The notes beneath the pieces were generated by a model. It was not told the DNA's origin, did not search any database, and saw only the letters and a list, made by a program, of their open reading frames with translations. Of a stretch of 64,000 nucleotides of DNA, positions 35,090 through 45,010 are shown piece after piece. The stretch spans positions 62,001 to 126,000 of the forward strand of contig JAHJHT010000011.1 in NCBI GenBank assembly GCA_018823835.1. The letters are read 5' to 3'. The DNA is from Alphaproteobacteria bacterium (GTDB lineage: Bacteria > Pseudomonadota > Alphaproteobacteria > Rhizobiales > Rhizobiaceae). Each line of letters opens with the position of its first letter. Positions within the stretch are counted from its first letter, which is position 1. A program made the translations under genes and the position numbers.

Positions 35090-36025
35090 TTGAGCCTTTC
35101 ACGACTCGTCGCGGTGCCGCGGCGCCGCCTGGAGAACCGCATCCGTCGCCTCGTCGGCCTGCCTCAGCGCCGCAAGCACGCCTACATCGAGTTCTTCATC
35201 AGCCGTGGAAACGCGGTGAACCTCTACCTCTCCGACGTGCACCAGAACCGCAACGAGGCGACGGCGCACATGCTGCTCGAGGCGGTGAAGACGACCAAGT
35301 ACAAGCTGCGGCAGGACAAGCGCCTGATCATCTGCACCGACGACCGGCCGCCCGAGGATAGCGAGCCGATGATGTGCTACGCGCCGAGCACGGACATGCG
35401 CAACCGCATCGCCATACCCGACTTCACCTTCTGGGACTGGCCCGATGTCGGGATAGACGACTACCCTTCGTTGACCGCGGCGATGGTCGAGGCGGGCAAG
35501 GCGCCGCCGCAGGACGACAGGCTGTTCTGGATCGGCAATCCGAAGATGCATGAGAACCGCCAGCGGCTGGTCGACATCGCCGCCGACGATCCGCGCATGC
35601 TGGCGACCGGCATCACCTGGGTCAAGGCAGACCGGCCGGAAAACCATACCGCGGGCACGCTGATGGGCACCAGGGACGCCAACTATGTCAGCCTGCCCGA
35701 CCATTGCCGCCACAAGTATCTCATCGACGTCGAGGGCTACGGCTATTCGGCGCGGCTGAAGATCTTGCTGTTCTCGGGCCGGCCCGTGTTCATCCAGGAG
35801 CGGCCCTGGCGCGAGTTCTTCCACGCCTGGCTCGAGCCCTTCGTGCATTTCATCCCGGTCAGGCGCGACCTGTCGGACCTGTCGGCACAGCTTGAATGGG
35901 CTGAGGGCCACCCCGAGGAATGTCGCGAGATCGCCGGCAATGCGCAGGCCTTCGCGCAGCGGCATCTGACGCGCGAGGCGGCGATCGCCTATCTGCGCGA
36001 GGTGATCGACAGGGAACTTGCCTGA
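35090..36025 (+). CDS. GT90/CAP10-type glycosyltransferase
   Basis: A 311-residue protein with the CAP10 (GT90) signature: HKYLIDVEGYGYSARLKILL, FSGRPVFIQERPWREFFHAW, and a basic region before it. In rhizobia such proteins modify lipopolysaccharide cores. The start is unclear: no ATG fits, and TTG 35090 (MSLSRLVAVPRRR) is proposed, with GTG 35114 as an alternative. No signal peptide, so probably cytosolic or membrane-associated. It stands alone, convergent with the 82-residue protein. Confidence 0.78.
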   Translation: MSLSRLVAVPRRRLENRIRRLVGLPQRRKHAYIEFFISRGNAVNLYLSDVHQNRNEATAHMLLEAVKTTKYKLRQDKRLIICTDDRPPEDSEPMMCYAPSTDMRNRIAIPDFTFWDWPDVGIDDYPSLTAAMVEAGKAPPQDDRLFWIGNPKMHENRQRLVDIAADDPRMLATGITWVKADRPENHTAGTLMGTRDANYVSLPDHCRHKYLIDVEGYGYSARLKILLFSGRPVFIQERPWREFFHAWLEPFVHFIPVRRDLSDLSAQLEWAEGHPEECREIAGNAQAFAQRHLTREAAIAYLREVIDRELA

Positions 36026-36079
36026 GGCGCGCAGGCGCGCCCGCCGGGCATTTGCCGTCCGCGCGCGCGCCGCGCCGCC

Positions 36080-36328
36080 CTATTCCTCGTTGTCGTCTTC
36101 GGTGTCGCTCGTCTCGGCCTGCGTGGCGCTGGCGATCGCCTCCTTCATGAAGGCGGTCAGGTCGCCGATCTCGTCCTCGATCTCGTCCTCGGAGATGCCT
36201 TCGGACGCGGCTTCGTGCAGGCAGCGCCTGACGAGCGCGGGAATGCTCTCGAACTCCTCGCTCGATGGTCTCTGGCCAAGGTTTTCCTGCACCCAGTCCT
36301 GAACGAATATCGTGGCTTTGGCGGTCAT
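36080..36328 (-). CDS. Small acidic protein, DUF768-like
   Basis: An 82-residue acidic protein. The pattern FVQDWVQENL ... IPALVRRCLHEAASEGISED EIEDEIGD (helix, then a GI-x-EIEDE-IG turn, then helix) resembles the DUF768 family that is expanded in Mesorhizobium. The tail is Asp/Glu-rich. Start ATG 36328 is preceded by a GGAGACTTGGG site. Function unknown. Confidence 0.7.
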   Translation of the reverse strand: MTAKATIFVQDWVQENLGQRPSSEEFESIPALVRRCLHEAASEGISEDEIEDEIGDLTAFMKEAIASATQAETSDTEDDNEE

Positions 36329-36639
36329 CCCAAGTCTCCATGCACCATTTACGGGGACCGCTCGCACGGGCCGGGGCGAATGCCGCGCAGAATGGCGCGA
36401 TTTTTCCCGTGCCGAAAGGCATTTTCGACATGGCCGGCAGCCATGTCGGTGCGAACGACCGGATCGGGGGGCGCTTGGCAGCCGAAAAGGCGGCCCGGAC
36501 GGGGCGTTGCAAAAAAGTGATCTCTCGGTGCCGCGCCGTGGTGCATTGCAGAATTTCTGTGGCTAATCTGCCCTAGCGTCAAACACTGAATCCTGGTCGT
36601 CAACGCGCTGTTCCCGAGCGCCGCATCTTGGAGTACCCC
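36329..36639. other. Intergenic gap between divergent genes
   Basis: A 311-base stretch between the DUF768-like gene and the substrate-binding-protein gene. It should hold promoters for both, but I could not identify convincing boxes, hairpins or an additional coding region. Confidence 0.5.
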
Positions 36640-38244
36640 ATGCCCAACATCCTGTTGTCCCGCCGCACGCTGCTCCAGACTTCCGCCCTGCTGCTGGCCT
36701 CGACGGCCATGCCGTACGGCGCCTTCGCGCAGGAGGGCGGACGCCTTGTCGTCGCCGCCGATTCCGAGCCCAAGCAGCTCAACCCGGCAATAGCTGCCTC
36801 CAACGGCGTGTTCTTCATCACCAGCAAGGTCATCGAGCCGCTGGCGGAAGCCTCCTTCGACGGTGCCGACGGCCTGTCGCCGCGCCTGGCGACCGCGTGG
36901 GAAGGCTCCGACGACGGGCTTTCCGTCACCTTCAAGCTGCGCGAGGGCGTGACCTGGCACGACGGCAAGCCCTTCACCTCGGCCGACGTCGCCTTCTCGG
37001 CCATGAATGTCTGGAAGCCGCTGCAGAATCTCGGCCGCCTCGTCTTCGCAAACCTCGAAAGCGTCGAGACGCCGGACGACCACACCGCCGTCTTCAAGTT
37101 CTCCAGGCCGACGCCGTTCCAGCTCATCCGCAACGCCCTGCCGGTGGTCACCAGCGTCGTCGCCAAGCACATCTACGAGGGCAGCGCCGACATTGCCGCC
37201 GACCCGGCCAACAGCCAGCCGATCGGCACCGGCCCCTTCAAGTTCGCCGAATACAAGCCCGGCGAATACTACCTGCTGAAGCGCAACGACGCATACTGGG
37301 GCGAAGGCGAGCCGAAACTCGCCGAGATCGTGTTCCGCATCCTGCCTGACCGTGCCGCCGCTGCCGGCGCGCTCGAGGCCGACGAGATCCAGCTCGCCGC
37401 CTTCAGTCAGGTGCCGCTCACCGACCTCGAACGCATCTCCAAGGTCGACGGCATCAAGGTCTATTCGGAAGGCTACGAGGCGCTGACCTACCAGCTGGTG
37501 GTCGAGATCAACCACCGCCGCAAGGAACTCGCCGACCTCAAGGTGCGCCAGGCCATGGCGCACGCCATCGACAAGGATTTTGTCGTCAAGACGATCTTCC
37601 TCGGCTACGCCAAGGCTGCGACCGGCATCGTGCCGCAGGACGCCAGGGAGTTCTACACGGCCGATACCGAGCAGTACCCGTTCGATGTCGACAAGGCCAA
37701 CGCACTCCTCGACGAGGCCGGCTACGCCAAGGATGGCAACGGGGTGCGCTTCGCGCTGAAGCTGCTGCCGGCGCCCTTCTTCAGCGAAACGCGGCAGTTC
37801 GGCGACTATCTGCGCCAGGCCCTGGCGGCCATCGGCATCAATGCCGAAATCGCCAACAACGATGCCGGCGCCCACCTCAAGGCCGTCTATACCGACCACG
37901 ATTTCGACATCTCGGTCGGCTCGCCGGTGTTTCGTGGCGACCCGGCGATCTCGACCACCATTCTGGTCAAGAGCGGCACGCCGGACGGCGTCTTCTTCTC
38001 CAACCAGGGCGGCTTTGCCGACGCCGCGCTCGACGCGCTGATCGACAAGGCCAACGAGACCGTCGACGTCGCGGCCCGCACCGAACTCTACAAGGATTTC
38101 CAGAAGCAGGTGGCCGGGAAACTGCCGCTCATCAACGTTGCCGAATGGGGATTTATCACCGTCGCCAGGACCAGCGTGAAGAACGCCTCCAACAATCCGC
38201 GCTGGGCGGTCTCGAACTGGGCCGATACAGAACTGGAATCGTGA
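36640..38244 (+). CDS. Peptide/nickel-type ABC transporter substrate-binding protein
   Basis: Family 5 extracellular solute-binding protein of 534 residues. The leader carries an Arg-Arg pair (LSRRTLLQTSALLLAS) and an AFAQ cleavage site, so Tat export is possible. SBP_bac_5 landmarks include GVTWHDGKPFTSADVAFS, IGTGPFKFAEYKPGEYYLLK and VRQAMAHAIDKDFVV. GGAG lies 8 bases before ATG 36640. It heads a five-gene importer operon; the ligand (peptide, opine, glycoside or metal chelate) is not determined. Confidence 0.9.
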   Translation: MPNILLSRRTLLQTSALLLASTAMPYGAFAQEGGRLVVAADSEPKQLNPAIAASNGVFFITSKVIEPLAEASFDGADGLSPRLATAWEGSDDGLSVTFKLREGVTWHDGKPFTSADVAFSAMNVWKPLQNLGRLVFANLESVETPDDHTAVFKFSRPTPFQLIRNALPVVTSVVAKHIYEGSADIAADPANSQPIGTGPFKFAEYKPGEYYLLKRNDAYWGEGEPKLAEIVFRILPDRAAAAGALEADEIQLAAFSQVPLTDLERISKVDGIKVYSEGYEALTYQLVVEINHRRKELADLKVRQAMAHAIDKDFVVKTIFLGYAKAATGIVPQDAREFYTADTEQYPFDVDKANALLDEAGYAKDGNGVRFALKLLPAPFFSETRQFGDYLRQALAAIGINAEIANNDAGAHLKAVYTDHDFDISVGSPVFRGDPAISTTILVKSGTPDGVFFSNQGGFADAALDALIDKANETVDVAARTELYKDFQKQVAGKLPLINVAEWGFITVARTSVKNASNNPRWAVSNWADTELES

Positions 38245-38281
38245 TAGGCCGGGCTGGACCCATAGCGAGGCTGCTACCGGC

Positions 38282-39271
38282 GTGAAACGTGCCTTCCTTC
38301 TGCTTCGCCGCAGGGCGATCAGCAGCATCCCCGTGCTGCTGATCGTCGTCGTCGGCACATTTTTCCTGCTCGAACTGGCGCCCGGCGACGCCGTCGATGC
38401 CTATCTGCTGTCGATCGGCGGCGGCGACGCGGCGCTCATGGAGTCGCTGCGGGCAAGCTACGGCCTCGACCAGTCCGCGCTCGCCCGCCTCTGGCTCTAC
38501 CTGACGGCGCTGGCGAGGCTCGACCTCGGCTGGTCCGTCACCTTCGGCCGGCCGATCGCCGACATCATCCTCGAGCGGCTGCCCAACACGCTGTGGCTGA
38601 TGGGCAGCGCGCTCGCGCTGTCGTTCAGCCTCGGCTCGATCCTCGGAACGGTTGCCGGCGCGCGGCCGGGCAGCGCCACCGACCGCGTGCTGTCGATCGG
38701 CTCGCTGGCGCTTTACGCGGTGCCGAGCTTCTGGCTCGGACTCGTGCTCAGTGTCGTATTTTCGGTCCAGCTCCGCTGGTTTCCCACCGCCGGGATCGAG
38801 ACCATCGCATCGGGCAAGCACGGGCTGGAGCGGGCGCTCGACATCGCCCGCCACCTGGTGCTGCCGGTCTCGGCCCTCGGCTTCATCTATCTCGCACTCT
38901 TCCTGCGCATGATGCGCTCGGGCATGGCCGAGGCATGGCGGCAGGATTTCGCGCTCGCGGCGCGCGCCAAGGGACTGTCGCGACCGCGCATCGTCGTGCG
39001 TCACGTCGCGCGCAATGCGCTCTTGCCGCTCGTCACCATGCTCGGCCTGCAGGCCGCCTCGATGCTCGGCGGCAGCGTCGTCATCGAGAGCGTGTTTGCC
39101 ATTCCGGGCTTCGGGCGACTGGCGCAGGAGGCGGTGGCCGGGCGCGACGCGCCCTTGCTGATCGGCATCATCGTCGTCAGCGCGGTGCTGGTCATCCTGG
39201 TCAACCTCATGGTCGACATCGCCTACGCCCTGCTCGATCCGCGCGTCGGCGCCGCAGAGGCATCTTCATGA
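38282..39271 (+). CDS. Dpp/Opp-type ABC transporter permease (DppB-like)
   Basis: Permease of 329 residues with six hydrophobic segments. The N-terminal half contains the DppB-type AYLLSIGGGDAALMESLRAS (usually LGL...) segment, and the EAA loop is ARAKGLSRPRIVVRHVARNA. It starts with GTG at 38282, 38 bases after the binding-protein gene, and overlaps the next permease by 4 bases. Confidence 0.9.
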   Translation: MKRAFLLLRRRAISSIPVLLIVVVGTFFLLELAPGDAVDAYLLSIGGGDAALMESLRASYGLDQSALARLWLYLTALARLDLGWSVTFGRPIADIILERLPNTLWLMGSALALSFSLGSILGTVAGARPGSATDRVLSIGSLALYAVPSFWLGLVLSVVFSVQLRWFPTAGIETIASGKHGLERALDIARHLVLPVSALGFIYLALFLRMMRSGMAEAWRQDFALAARAKGLSRPRIVVRHVARNALLPLVTMLGLQAASMLGGSVVIESVFAIPGFGRLAQEAVAGRDAPLLIGIIVVSAVLVILVNLMVDIAYALLDPRVGAAEASS

Positions 39272-40098
39272 GCGTCTTCAAACGGTTGTTGCGTTCGCCG
39301 GAAGGTGTTGCGGGTGTCGCCATCCTCATCCTGCTGGTCCTGACGGCGCTGCTGGCGCCGCTCGCCTTCCCCGGCGACCCGCTTTCCATCGTCGGCCCGG
39401 CCCTGGTGCCGCCCTTCACCGATCCCGGCCTGCCGCTCGGCACGGACCGGCTCGGGCGGGACGTGCTGGCCGCGCTGATGCATGGCGCCGGCACATCGCT
39501 GGCGGTCGGCATCGCGGCGGCCGCCATGGCGATGATCGCCGGCTCGCTGGTCGGCACGCTCGCCGGTTTCGCCGGCGGCATCGTCGACGAGGCGCTGATG
39601 CGGGTCGTCGATGCCTTCCAGATCGTGCCGAGCTTCCTGCTGGCGCTCGCCTTCGTCAGCGTCACAGGGGCGTCGCTGACGGTGGTCATCGTCGCCATCG
39701 CGCTCGGCGCCTGGACCGGGCCGGCGCGGCTGGCGCGTGCAGAGGTGCTGTCGATCCGCGAACGCGACTATGTCGCCGCCGCCCGCGTGCTCGGCATGCG
39801 GCCGCTCGAGATCGCCATCCGCGAAGTGCTGCCCAACGCCCTGCCCCCGGTGCTGGCGCTGAGTTCGGTGATCGTCGCTCAGGCCGTCCTCACGGAGGCT
39901 GCGCTGTCCTTCCTCGGACTGGGCGACCCCAATGTCGTGACCTGGGGCTCGATGATTGCCGAGGGGCGCAATGTGCTGCGCTCCGCACCCTTCCTGTCCA
40001 TCGTGCCCGGCATCGCGCTGATGCTCACCGTGCTTGGAGTCTACCTGTTCTCGGAGGGGCTCGCCGAGGCGCTCGCCCGCCGGCGGAGCCGCGCATGA
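39268..40098 (+). CDS. Dpp/Opp-type ABC transporter permease (DppC-like)
   Basis: Second permease, 276 residues. An N-terminal helix is followed by the typical DPGLPLGTDRLGRDVLAAL motif of DppC proteins and the EAA loop AARVLGMRPLEIAIREVLPN. ATG 39268 overlaps the preceding stop (ATGA), and its own stop overlaps the next gene, so the set is translationally coupled. Confidence 0.92.
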   Translation: MSVFKRLLRSPEGVAGVAILILLVLTALLAPLAFPGDPLSIVGPALVPPFTDPGLPLGTDRLGRDVLAALMHGAGTSLAVGIAAAAMAMIAGSLVGTLAGFAGGIVDEALMRVVDAFQIVPSFLLALAFVSVTGASLTVVIVAIALGAWTGPARLARAEVLSIRERDYVAAARVLGMRPLEIAIREVLPNALPPVLALSSVIVAQAVLTEAALSFLGLGDPNVVTWGSMIAEGRNVLRSAPFLSIVPGIALMLTVLGVYLFSEGLAEALARRRSRA

Positions 40099-40889
40099 GC
40101 ATCCCGCTCGCCAGCCTGAGACAGCTGTCCGTCAGCTACCGCGCCGACGGCGCCGCGCGGGCGGCCCTTGAAGCCGTGGACCTCGACATCCTCTCGGGCG
40201 AGCGATTGGCCATCATCGGCGAGAGCGGCTCGGGCAAGAGCACGCTGGCGTTGGCGCTTGCCGGCCTGCTGCCAGACACGGCCCGGCAGACCGGCGAGAT
40301 CGCATGGCCGGGTTTTTCCGGCCCGCCCCGCGCCGGGCGCGATATCGGCTTCGTGTTCCAGGACCCGGGCGCCAGCCTCAACCCGGTACTCAGCATCGGC
40401 GAACAGATCGCGGAGGTGGCGCGGCGGCATCTCGGCCTCGGCTGGCGCGACGCATGGCAAAAGGCGCACGACCTCCTCGTGCGCGTGCGCATTCCGCAGC
40501 CGCACGCCGCATTGGCCGCCTACCCGCACCAGCTTTCGGGCGGGCAGCGCCAGCGCGTCGTCATCGCCTCGGCAATCGCGGCCGGGCCGCGCCTCCTGAT
40601 CGCCGACGAGCCGACCAGCGCGCTCGACATGGTGGTGCAGGCCGAGATCGTCGCGCTGCTCGACGGGCTGGTCCGCGAAGACGGCATGACGCTGATCTTC
40701 ATCACCCACGACATTGCGCTCGCCTCGGGCTTTGCCGACCGGCTCGCCGTCTTCAGCGAGGCGCGGCTGGTCGAGAGCGGGCCGACTGCCGGGGTGCTGG
40801 CACAGCCCGCCGAGGACTACACGCGCCGCCTGATCGCCAGCCATATCGACCTCACCACACCGCCGCTGATCGCCGGTACGGCGCCATGA
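40095..40889 (+). CDS. Dpp/Opp-type ABC transporter ATPase (DppD-like)
   Basis: ATP-binding subunit of 264 residues: Walker A GESGSGKSTLALAL, signature LSGGQRQRVVIASAI, Walker B LLIADEPTSALDM, switch His in ITHDIALA. It is shorter than typical DppD because the C-terminal oligopeptide/dipeptide extension with its cysteine motif is reduced. Four-base overlaps on both sides. Confidence 0.92.
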   Translation: MSIPLASLRQLSVSYRADGAARAALEAVDLDILSGERLAIIGESGSGKSTLALALAGLLPDTARQTGEIAWPGFSGPPRAGRDIGFVFQDPGASLNPVLSIGEQIAEVARRHLGLGWRDAWQKAHDLLVRVRIPQPHAALAAYPHQLSGGQRQRVVIASAIAAGPRLLIADEPTSALDMVVQAEIVALLDGLVREDGMTLIFITHDIALASGFADRLAVFSEARLVESGPTAGVLAQPAEDYTRRLIASHIDLTTPPLIAGTAP

Positions 40890-41674
40890 ACGCGCCGCTG
40901 CTTTCCGTGTCGGGCGTCAGCAAGGTCTATTCGACCATGAGCCGGCGCGTCGCCGCGCTCGACGGCGCCTCGATCAGCGTCGCACGCGGCGAGACGATCG
41001 GCCTCGTCGGCCCGTCGGGCAGCGGCAAGTCCACGCTGGCGCGCGTCCTGCTCCGGCTCATCGAACCCGATTCCGGCAGCATCGAATTCGGCGGCGAAGA
41101 CCTCTTGGCGCTCAAAGGCGAGGCCTTGCGAACCATGCGGCGGCGCATCCAGATGGTGTTCCAGGATCCGCTCGGCGCCTTCAACCCGCGGGCCACGGTG
41201 GCGAGCGCCCTCTCCGACCCGCTGCGCATCCACGCGCTTGCCGGCCGCAGGGAGCGGCCCGCGGTCATTGCCGGCCTGCTGGAACGGGTCGGTCTCGACC
41301 CTGCCCTGGCGGCCCGCGCCATCCACGAGATCTCGGGCGGCCAGCGGCAGCGCGTGGCCATTGCGCGCGCGCTTGCCACGAAGCCCGAGCTGATCGTGCT
41401 CGACGAGGCCGTGTCGGCGCTCGACGTTTCGGTTCGCGGCAGGATTCTGGAACTTCTCGTCTCGCTGCAGCGCGAGGAAGGCATTGCCTATGTCTTCGTC
41501 TCGCACGACCTCGCCGTGGTGCGGGCGATCGCCCACACGGTCGCCATCATGGACGCGGGCAGGATCGTCGAGGCCGGTGCGACGCCCGATGTCGTCAGCA
41601 ATCCGCAATCGGAGACGGGCCGCGCGCTGGTCGCGGCGGTGCCCAGACTGACAATTCAGGGAAGCGGCGGCTAG
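40886..41674 (+). CDS. Dpp/Opp-type ABC transporter ATPase (DppF-like)
   Basis: Second ATP-binding subunit, 262 residues: Walker A GPSGSGKSTLARVL, signature ISGGQRQRVAIARAL, Walker B LIVLDEAVSALDVS and SHDLAVV. As in many DppF proteins the Walker B motif reads DEAVSALD. Last gene of the importer operon, ending near a hairpin shared with the convergent MerR gene. Confidence 0.92.
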   Translation: MNAPLLSVSGVSKVYSTMSRRVAALDGASISVARGETIGLVGPSGSGKSTLARVLLRLIEPDSGSIEFGGEDLLALKGEALRTMRRRIQMVFQDPLGAFNPRATVASALSDPLRIHALAGRRERPAVIAGLLERVGLDPALAARAIHEISGGQRQRVAIARALATKPELIVLDEAVSALDVSVRGRILELLVSLQREEGIAYVFVSHDLAVVRAIAHTVAIMDAGRIVEAGATPDVVSNPQSETGRALVAAVPRLTIQGSGG

Positions 41675-41676
41675 CA

Positions 41677-41697
41677 CTGCCGGGCAGGTCCCGGCAG
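41677..41697. terminator. Hairpin between convergent ABC ATPase and MerR genes
   Basis: CTGCCGGG and CCCGGCAG form a perfect 8-base stem with a 5-base loop just after the ATPase stop. There is no T-tract; it may be a bidirectional terminator. Confidence 0.5.
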
Positions 41698-41707
41698 AGC
41701 GCCTTGG

Positions 41708-42247
41708 TCAGCGGACCTGGTCGAGCAGACGCTTGCACTCGAGGAGATCGAACAGCGCCTCCTGCAGCAGGGCACGGTTGTCGCGGGTCAGCTTGCCGTC
41801 GCCGGGCTGCACGGGCCCGTCCTCCTCGCCCTTGCCGAGCCCGAAGAAGCGGCGCGACGGCTTGGCCTTGGCCTCGCCTACCAGCATCTCGTCGTCCGGC
41901 CGCGGCTGGGTGGCGGCAGCCAGTTGCGCTGCCTCGGATTGCTTGCGCTGGGCTATCGCCTCGACGGCCTGCCGGTCGCCGCTGCCGATGGCAATCAGGA
42001 ACTGGTTGCCGTTCTCGCGCAGCAGCTTCTGCACGCCCTTTATGGTGTAGCCCTGGTCGTAGAGCATGTGGCGGATGCCCTTGATCAGCTCGACGTCCTG
42101 CGGCCGGTAGTAGCGGCGTCCGCCGCCGCGCTTCATCGGCTTGATCTGGGTAAAGCGGGTCTCCCAGAACCGCAGCACGTGCTGCGGCAGGTCGAGATCC
42201 TCGGCCACTTCGCTTATCGTCCGGAAGGCGTCAGGGCTCTTGTCCAT
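41708..42247 (-). CDS. MerR-family transcriptional regulator
   Basis: A 179-residue regulator. An N-terminal winged HTH of MerR type ([20 protein letters not shown], then [21 protein letters not shown]) is followed by a helix and a low-complexity tail with a conserved end ([19 protein letters not shown]). It follows ihfA in the fabH-ihfA-merR order typical of alphaproteobacteria. No metal-binding cysteine cluster, so the effector is unknown. Confidence 0.92.
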   Translation of the reverse strand: MDKSPDAFRTISEVAEDLDLPQHVLRFWETRFTQIKPMKRGGGRRYYRPQDVELIKGIRHMLYDQGYTIKGVQKLLRENGNQFLIAIGSGDRQAVEAIAQRKQSEAAQLAAATQPRPDDEMLVGEAKAKPSRRFFGLGKGEEDGPVQPGDGKLTRDNRALLQEALFDLLECKRLLDQVR

Positions 42248-42376
42248 GGCTCAGCTCTCAGCAACGAAGAACGAATCGCTCCATATTCCAGCGGTTTGCC
42301 GACCAATATTCAAGATACGCTGCAAAGCCCGGCAGGTTATGCACCGGATCGGTGCCGCGCTTGCCGGCATACCGGG

Positions 42377-42700
42377 CTACTTCGCGGCCTTGGCCTTGCT
42401 GTTCTGGTGCGTGCGCAGGATGCGGTTCTTCAGCACGTTCGACGCCTTGAAGGTCATCACCCGGCGGGGCAGGATCGGCACTTCTTCCCCGGTCTTGGGA
42501 TTGCGGCCGATGCGCTCGTTCTTGGAGCGGACATGGAAGGTCGCGAAGGACGAGAGCTTCACTGTCTCGCCGCGCACGATGGCCTCGCAAATCTCGTCGA
42601 GCACGGACTCCACCAGGGCGGCGGACTCGGTGCGTGACAGGCCTACCTTGCGGTAGACTGCTTCGGCGAGGTCGGCGCGAGTAAGTGTCTTTCCCCCCAT
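42377..42700 (-). CDS. ihfA: Integration host factor alpha subunit
   Basis: DNA-bending nucleoid protein of 107 residues in the HU/IHF family. The DNA-binding arm carries [20 protein letters not shown], and the body [23 protein letters not shown] 42700 gives [20 protein letters not shown]; an in-frame TTG 12 bases upstream is less likely. It pairs with an IHF beta not in this window. Confidence 0.95.
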   Translation of the reverse strand: MGGKTLTRADLAEAVYRKVGLSRTESAALVESVLDEICEAIVRGETVKLSSFATFHVRSKNERIGRNPKTGEEVPILPRRVMTFKASNVLKNRILRTHQNSKAKAAK

Positions 42701-42754
42701 ACGATCGTCCAACCACCCTCAAATATACAATTAAACGATACTAGAAGTACGCCG

Positions 42755-42783
42755 AAGTTAGGGAATTGCCTGCAACAGGTCAA
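42755..42783 (-). promoter_or_regulatory. Possible ihfA promoter
   Basis: On the minus strand CTTGACC (TTGACC at 42778-42783) is followed after 17 bases by TAACTT (42755-42760). The -35 matches the alphaproteobacterial CTTGAC consensus well; the -10 is weak. Confidence 0.4.
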
Positions 42784-42858
42784 GGACCGAACGGGGAGCG
42801 CTTCTGTTTGATGTCAAAAGGCTTTTTCAGGACGCCATAGCTGCCGTCACGTGACGCT

Positions 42859-43830
42859 TTACCAGCGCAGCAGCACCGCGCCCCAGGTGAAGCCGCCGCC
42901 CATCGCCTCGAGCAGCACGAGGTCGCCCTTGGCGATGCGCCCGTCGGCAACCGCGACCGACAGCGCCAGCGGCACGGAGGCCGCCGAGGTGTTCCCGTGC
43001 AGCTGCACCGTGGTCACCACTTTCTCCTCGGCGATGCCGAGCTTTTTCGCCGAGGCGTCGATGATGCGCTTGTTGGCCTGGTGCGGGACGAACCAGTCGA
43101 TGTCGTCGGCGGTGATGCCGGCCTGCGCGAAGGTCTCCTCGATGACGTCGGTGATCATGCCGACGGCATGCTTGAACACCTCGCGGCCTTCCATCCTGAG
43201 ATGGCCGACCGTGCCGGTGGTCGACGGGCCGCCGTCGACAAAGAGCTTCTCCTTGTGCACGCCGTCCGAGCGCAGGCTGGCCGCGATGATGCCGCGGTCG
43301 GCGAGCGTGCCGGCATTTTCCTCGGCTTCCAGCACCAGCGCACCGGCGCCGTCGCCGAACAGCACGCAGGTGCCGCGGTCGCTCCAGTCGAGAATGCGCG
43401 AGAAGGTCTCGGCGCCGATCACCAGCACGCGCTTGGCCCGCCCGCCCTTGATGTAGAGATCGGCGGTGGTCAGTGCGTAGACGAAGCCCGAGCAGACCGC
43501 CTGCAGGTCGAAGGCGAAGCCGTGCCGCATGCCGAGCCGGTTCTGGATGTTGACGGCGGTGGCCGGAAAGGTGTTGTCGGGCGTCGAGGTGGCCAGCACG
43601 ATCAGGTCGATGTCGTCGGGCGTCAGCCCGGCGGCGTCGAGCGCGGCGCGCGCCGCGGCCTCTCCCAGAGAGGCGGTCGTCTCGTCGTCGGCCGCGATAT
43701 GGCGCTGCCTGATGCCGGTGCGCTGGACGATCCACTCGTCCGAGGTCTCCACCATGCCCTCGAAGTCGGTATTCTTCATGATGCGGCGGGGCAATGCAGA
43801 GCCGATGCCGCGGACGACTGATCTGATCAA
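42859..43830 (-). CDS. fabH: Beta-ketoacyl-ACP synthase III FabH
   Basis: Starts fatty-acid synthesis by condensing an acyl-CoA with malonyl-ACP. It has 323 residues with catalytic Cys113 in [12 protein letters not shown], the His in [11 protein letters not shown], and the Asn in [12 protein letters not shown]. It lies 4 bases after plsX on the same strand, the common plsX-fabH arrangement. Confidence 0.97.
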   Translation of the reverse strand: MIRSVVRGIGSALPRRIMKNTDFEGMVETSDEWIVQRTGIRQRHIAADDETTASLGEAAARAALDAAGLTPDDIDLIVLATSTPDNTFPATAVNIQNRLGMRHGFAFDLQAVCSGFVYALTTADLYIKGGRAKRVLVIGAETFSRILDWSDRGTCVLFGDGAGALVLEAEENAGTLADRGIIAASLRSDGVHKEKLFVDGGPSTTGTVGHLRMEGREVFKHAVGMITDVIEETFAQAGITADDIDWFVPHQANKRIIDASAKKLGIAEEKVVTTVQLHGNTSAASVPLALSVAVADGRIAKGDLVLLEAMGGGFTWGAVLLRW

Positions 43831-43834
43831 AACG

Positions 43835-44902
43835 CTATTCCTTGTCGTCGTCTTCTGCCGCGGCGCCAGCCACCAGTTTGCGCGGGTGGCGCGCGTGGAA
43901 AAGATCGAGGTCTGCCTCGATGCGGTCCAGCAGGCTGTTCCGGATCATGTCGTAGGCGAGTTCCACCGCCGCCGCGAAGCCCTCGTCGTCGGTGCCGCCA
44001 TGGCTCTTCACGACGATGCCGTTGAGGCCGAGGAAGACACCGCCATTGGCCTTGCGCACGTCCATCTTCTCGCGCAGCCGGTCGAAGGCGCCCTTGGCGA
44101 AGACATAGCCGATGCGCGCCATCAGCGTGCGACCCATGGCGGCGCGCAGATAGGACGAGATCTGGCGCGCTGTGCCCTCCGCGGTCTTCAGTGCGATGTT
44201 GCCGGAAAATCCTTCGGTGACGACCACGTCGACGGTACCCTTGCCGAGATCGTCGCCCTCGACGAAGCCGTGATAGCTCATCGACATCAGCCCGGCCTCG
44301 CGCAGCAGCTGCCCGGCTTCCTTGACCTCTTCCTGGCCCTTGATCTCCTCGACGCCGACATTGAGCAGGCCGACGGTCGGCCGGTCGATGTCGAACAGAG
44401 CGCGCGACATGGCGGCGCCAAGAATCGCGAAGTCGATCAGCTGGTGCGCGTCCGCACCGATCGTGGCCCCGACATCGAGCACGACGCTTTCGCCGCGCAT
44501 GGTCGGCCAGATCGCGGCGATGGCGGGACGGTCGATCGTCGCCATGGTGCGCAGGCAGAAGCGCGACATCGCCATCAGCGCGCCGGTATTGCCGGCGGAG
44601 ACGCAGGCGTCGGCCTGGCCGGCCTTGACCGCCTCGATGGCCTTCCACATCGACGACTTCCAGCGGCCGTGGCGCAGCGCCTGGCTCGGCTTGTCGTCCA
44701 TGCGCACGGAGATCTCGCAATGGATCAGCTCGCTGACGGCGGCGACCTTCGGGTAGTTCTCGAGGATCGGCCGAACCTCGTCGACGCGGCCATAGATGAG
44801 AAAGCGGACGTCGCTGCGGCGCGTCACGACTTTCATTAGCCCGGGTATGATCACGGAGGGTCCGCGGTCACCGCCCATGGCATCAATGGAGATTCTGATC
44901 AC
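43835..44902 (-). CDS. plsX: Phosphate acyltransferase PlsX
   Basis: Makes acyl-phosphate from acyl-ACP for phospholipid synthesis. It has 355 residues, with [31 protein letters not shown] and [20 protein letters not shown] as family marks. The C-terminal tail is slightly extended and acidic. Upstream is the DUF177 gene. Confidence 0.97.
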   Translation of the reverse strand: MIRISIDAMGGDRGPSVIIPGLMKVVTRRSDVRFLIYGRVDEVRPILENYPKVAAVSELIHCEISVRMDDKPSQALRHGRWKSSMWKAIEAVKAGQADACVSAGNTGALMAMSRFCLRTMATIDRPAIAAIWPTMRGESVVLDVGATIGADAHQLIDFAILGAAMSRALFDIDRPTVGLLNVGVEEIKGQEEVKEAGQLLREAGLMSMSYHGFVEGDDLGKGTVDVVVTEGFSGNIALKTAEGTARQISSYLRAAMGRTLMARIGYVFAKGAFDRLREKMDVRKANGGVFLGLNGIVVKSHGGTDDEGFAAAVELAYDMIRNSLLDRIEADLDLFHARHPRKLVAGAAAEDDDKE

Positions 44903-45010
44903 TCGGCTAACGTCTCGATGTCGGCCGCGAAGCGGCTAGGCAGGTTGGTGGGGGAAAATAGCGGTTTTGGCCCGCCGCACAACCGCGATTTCGGACTGGC
45001 GGAAGAGAAT

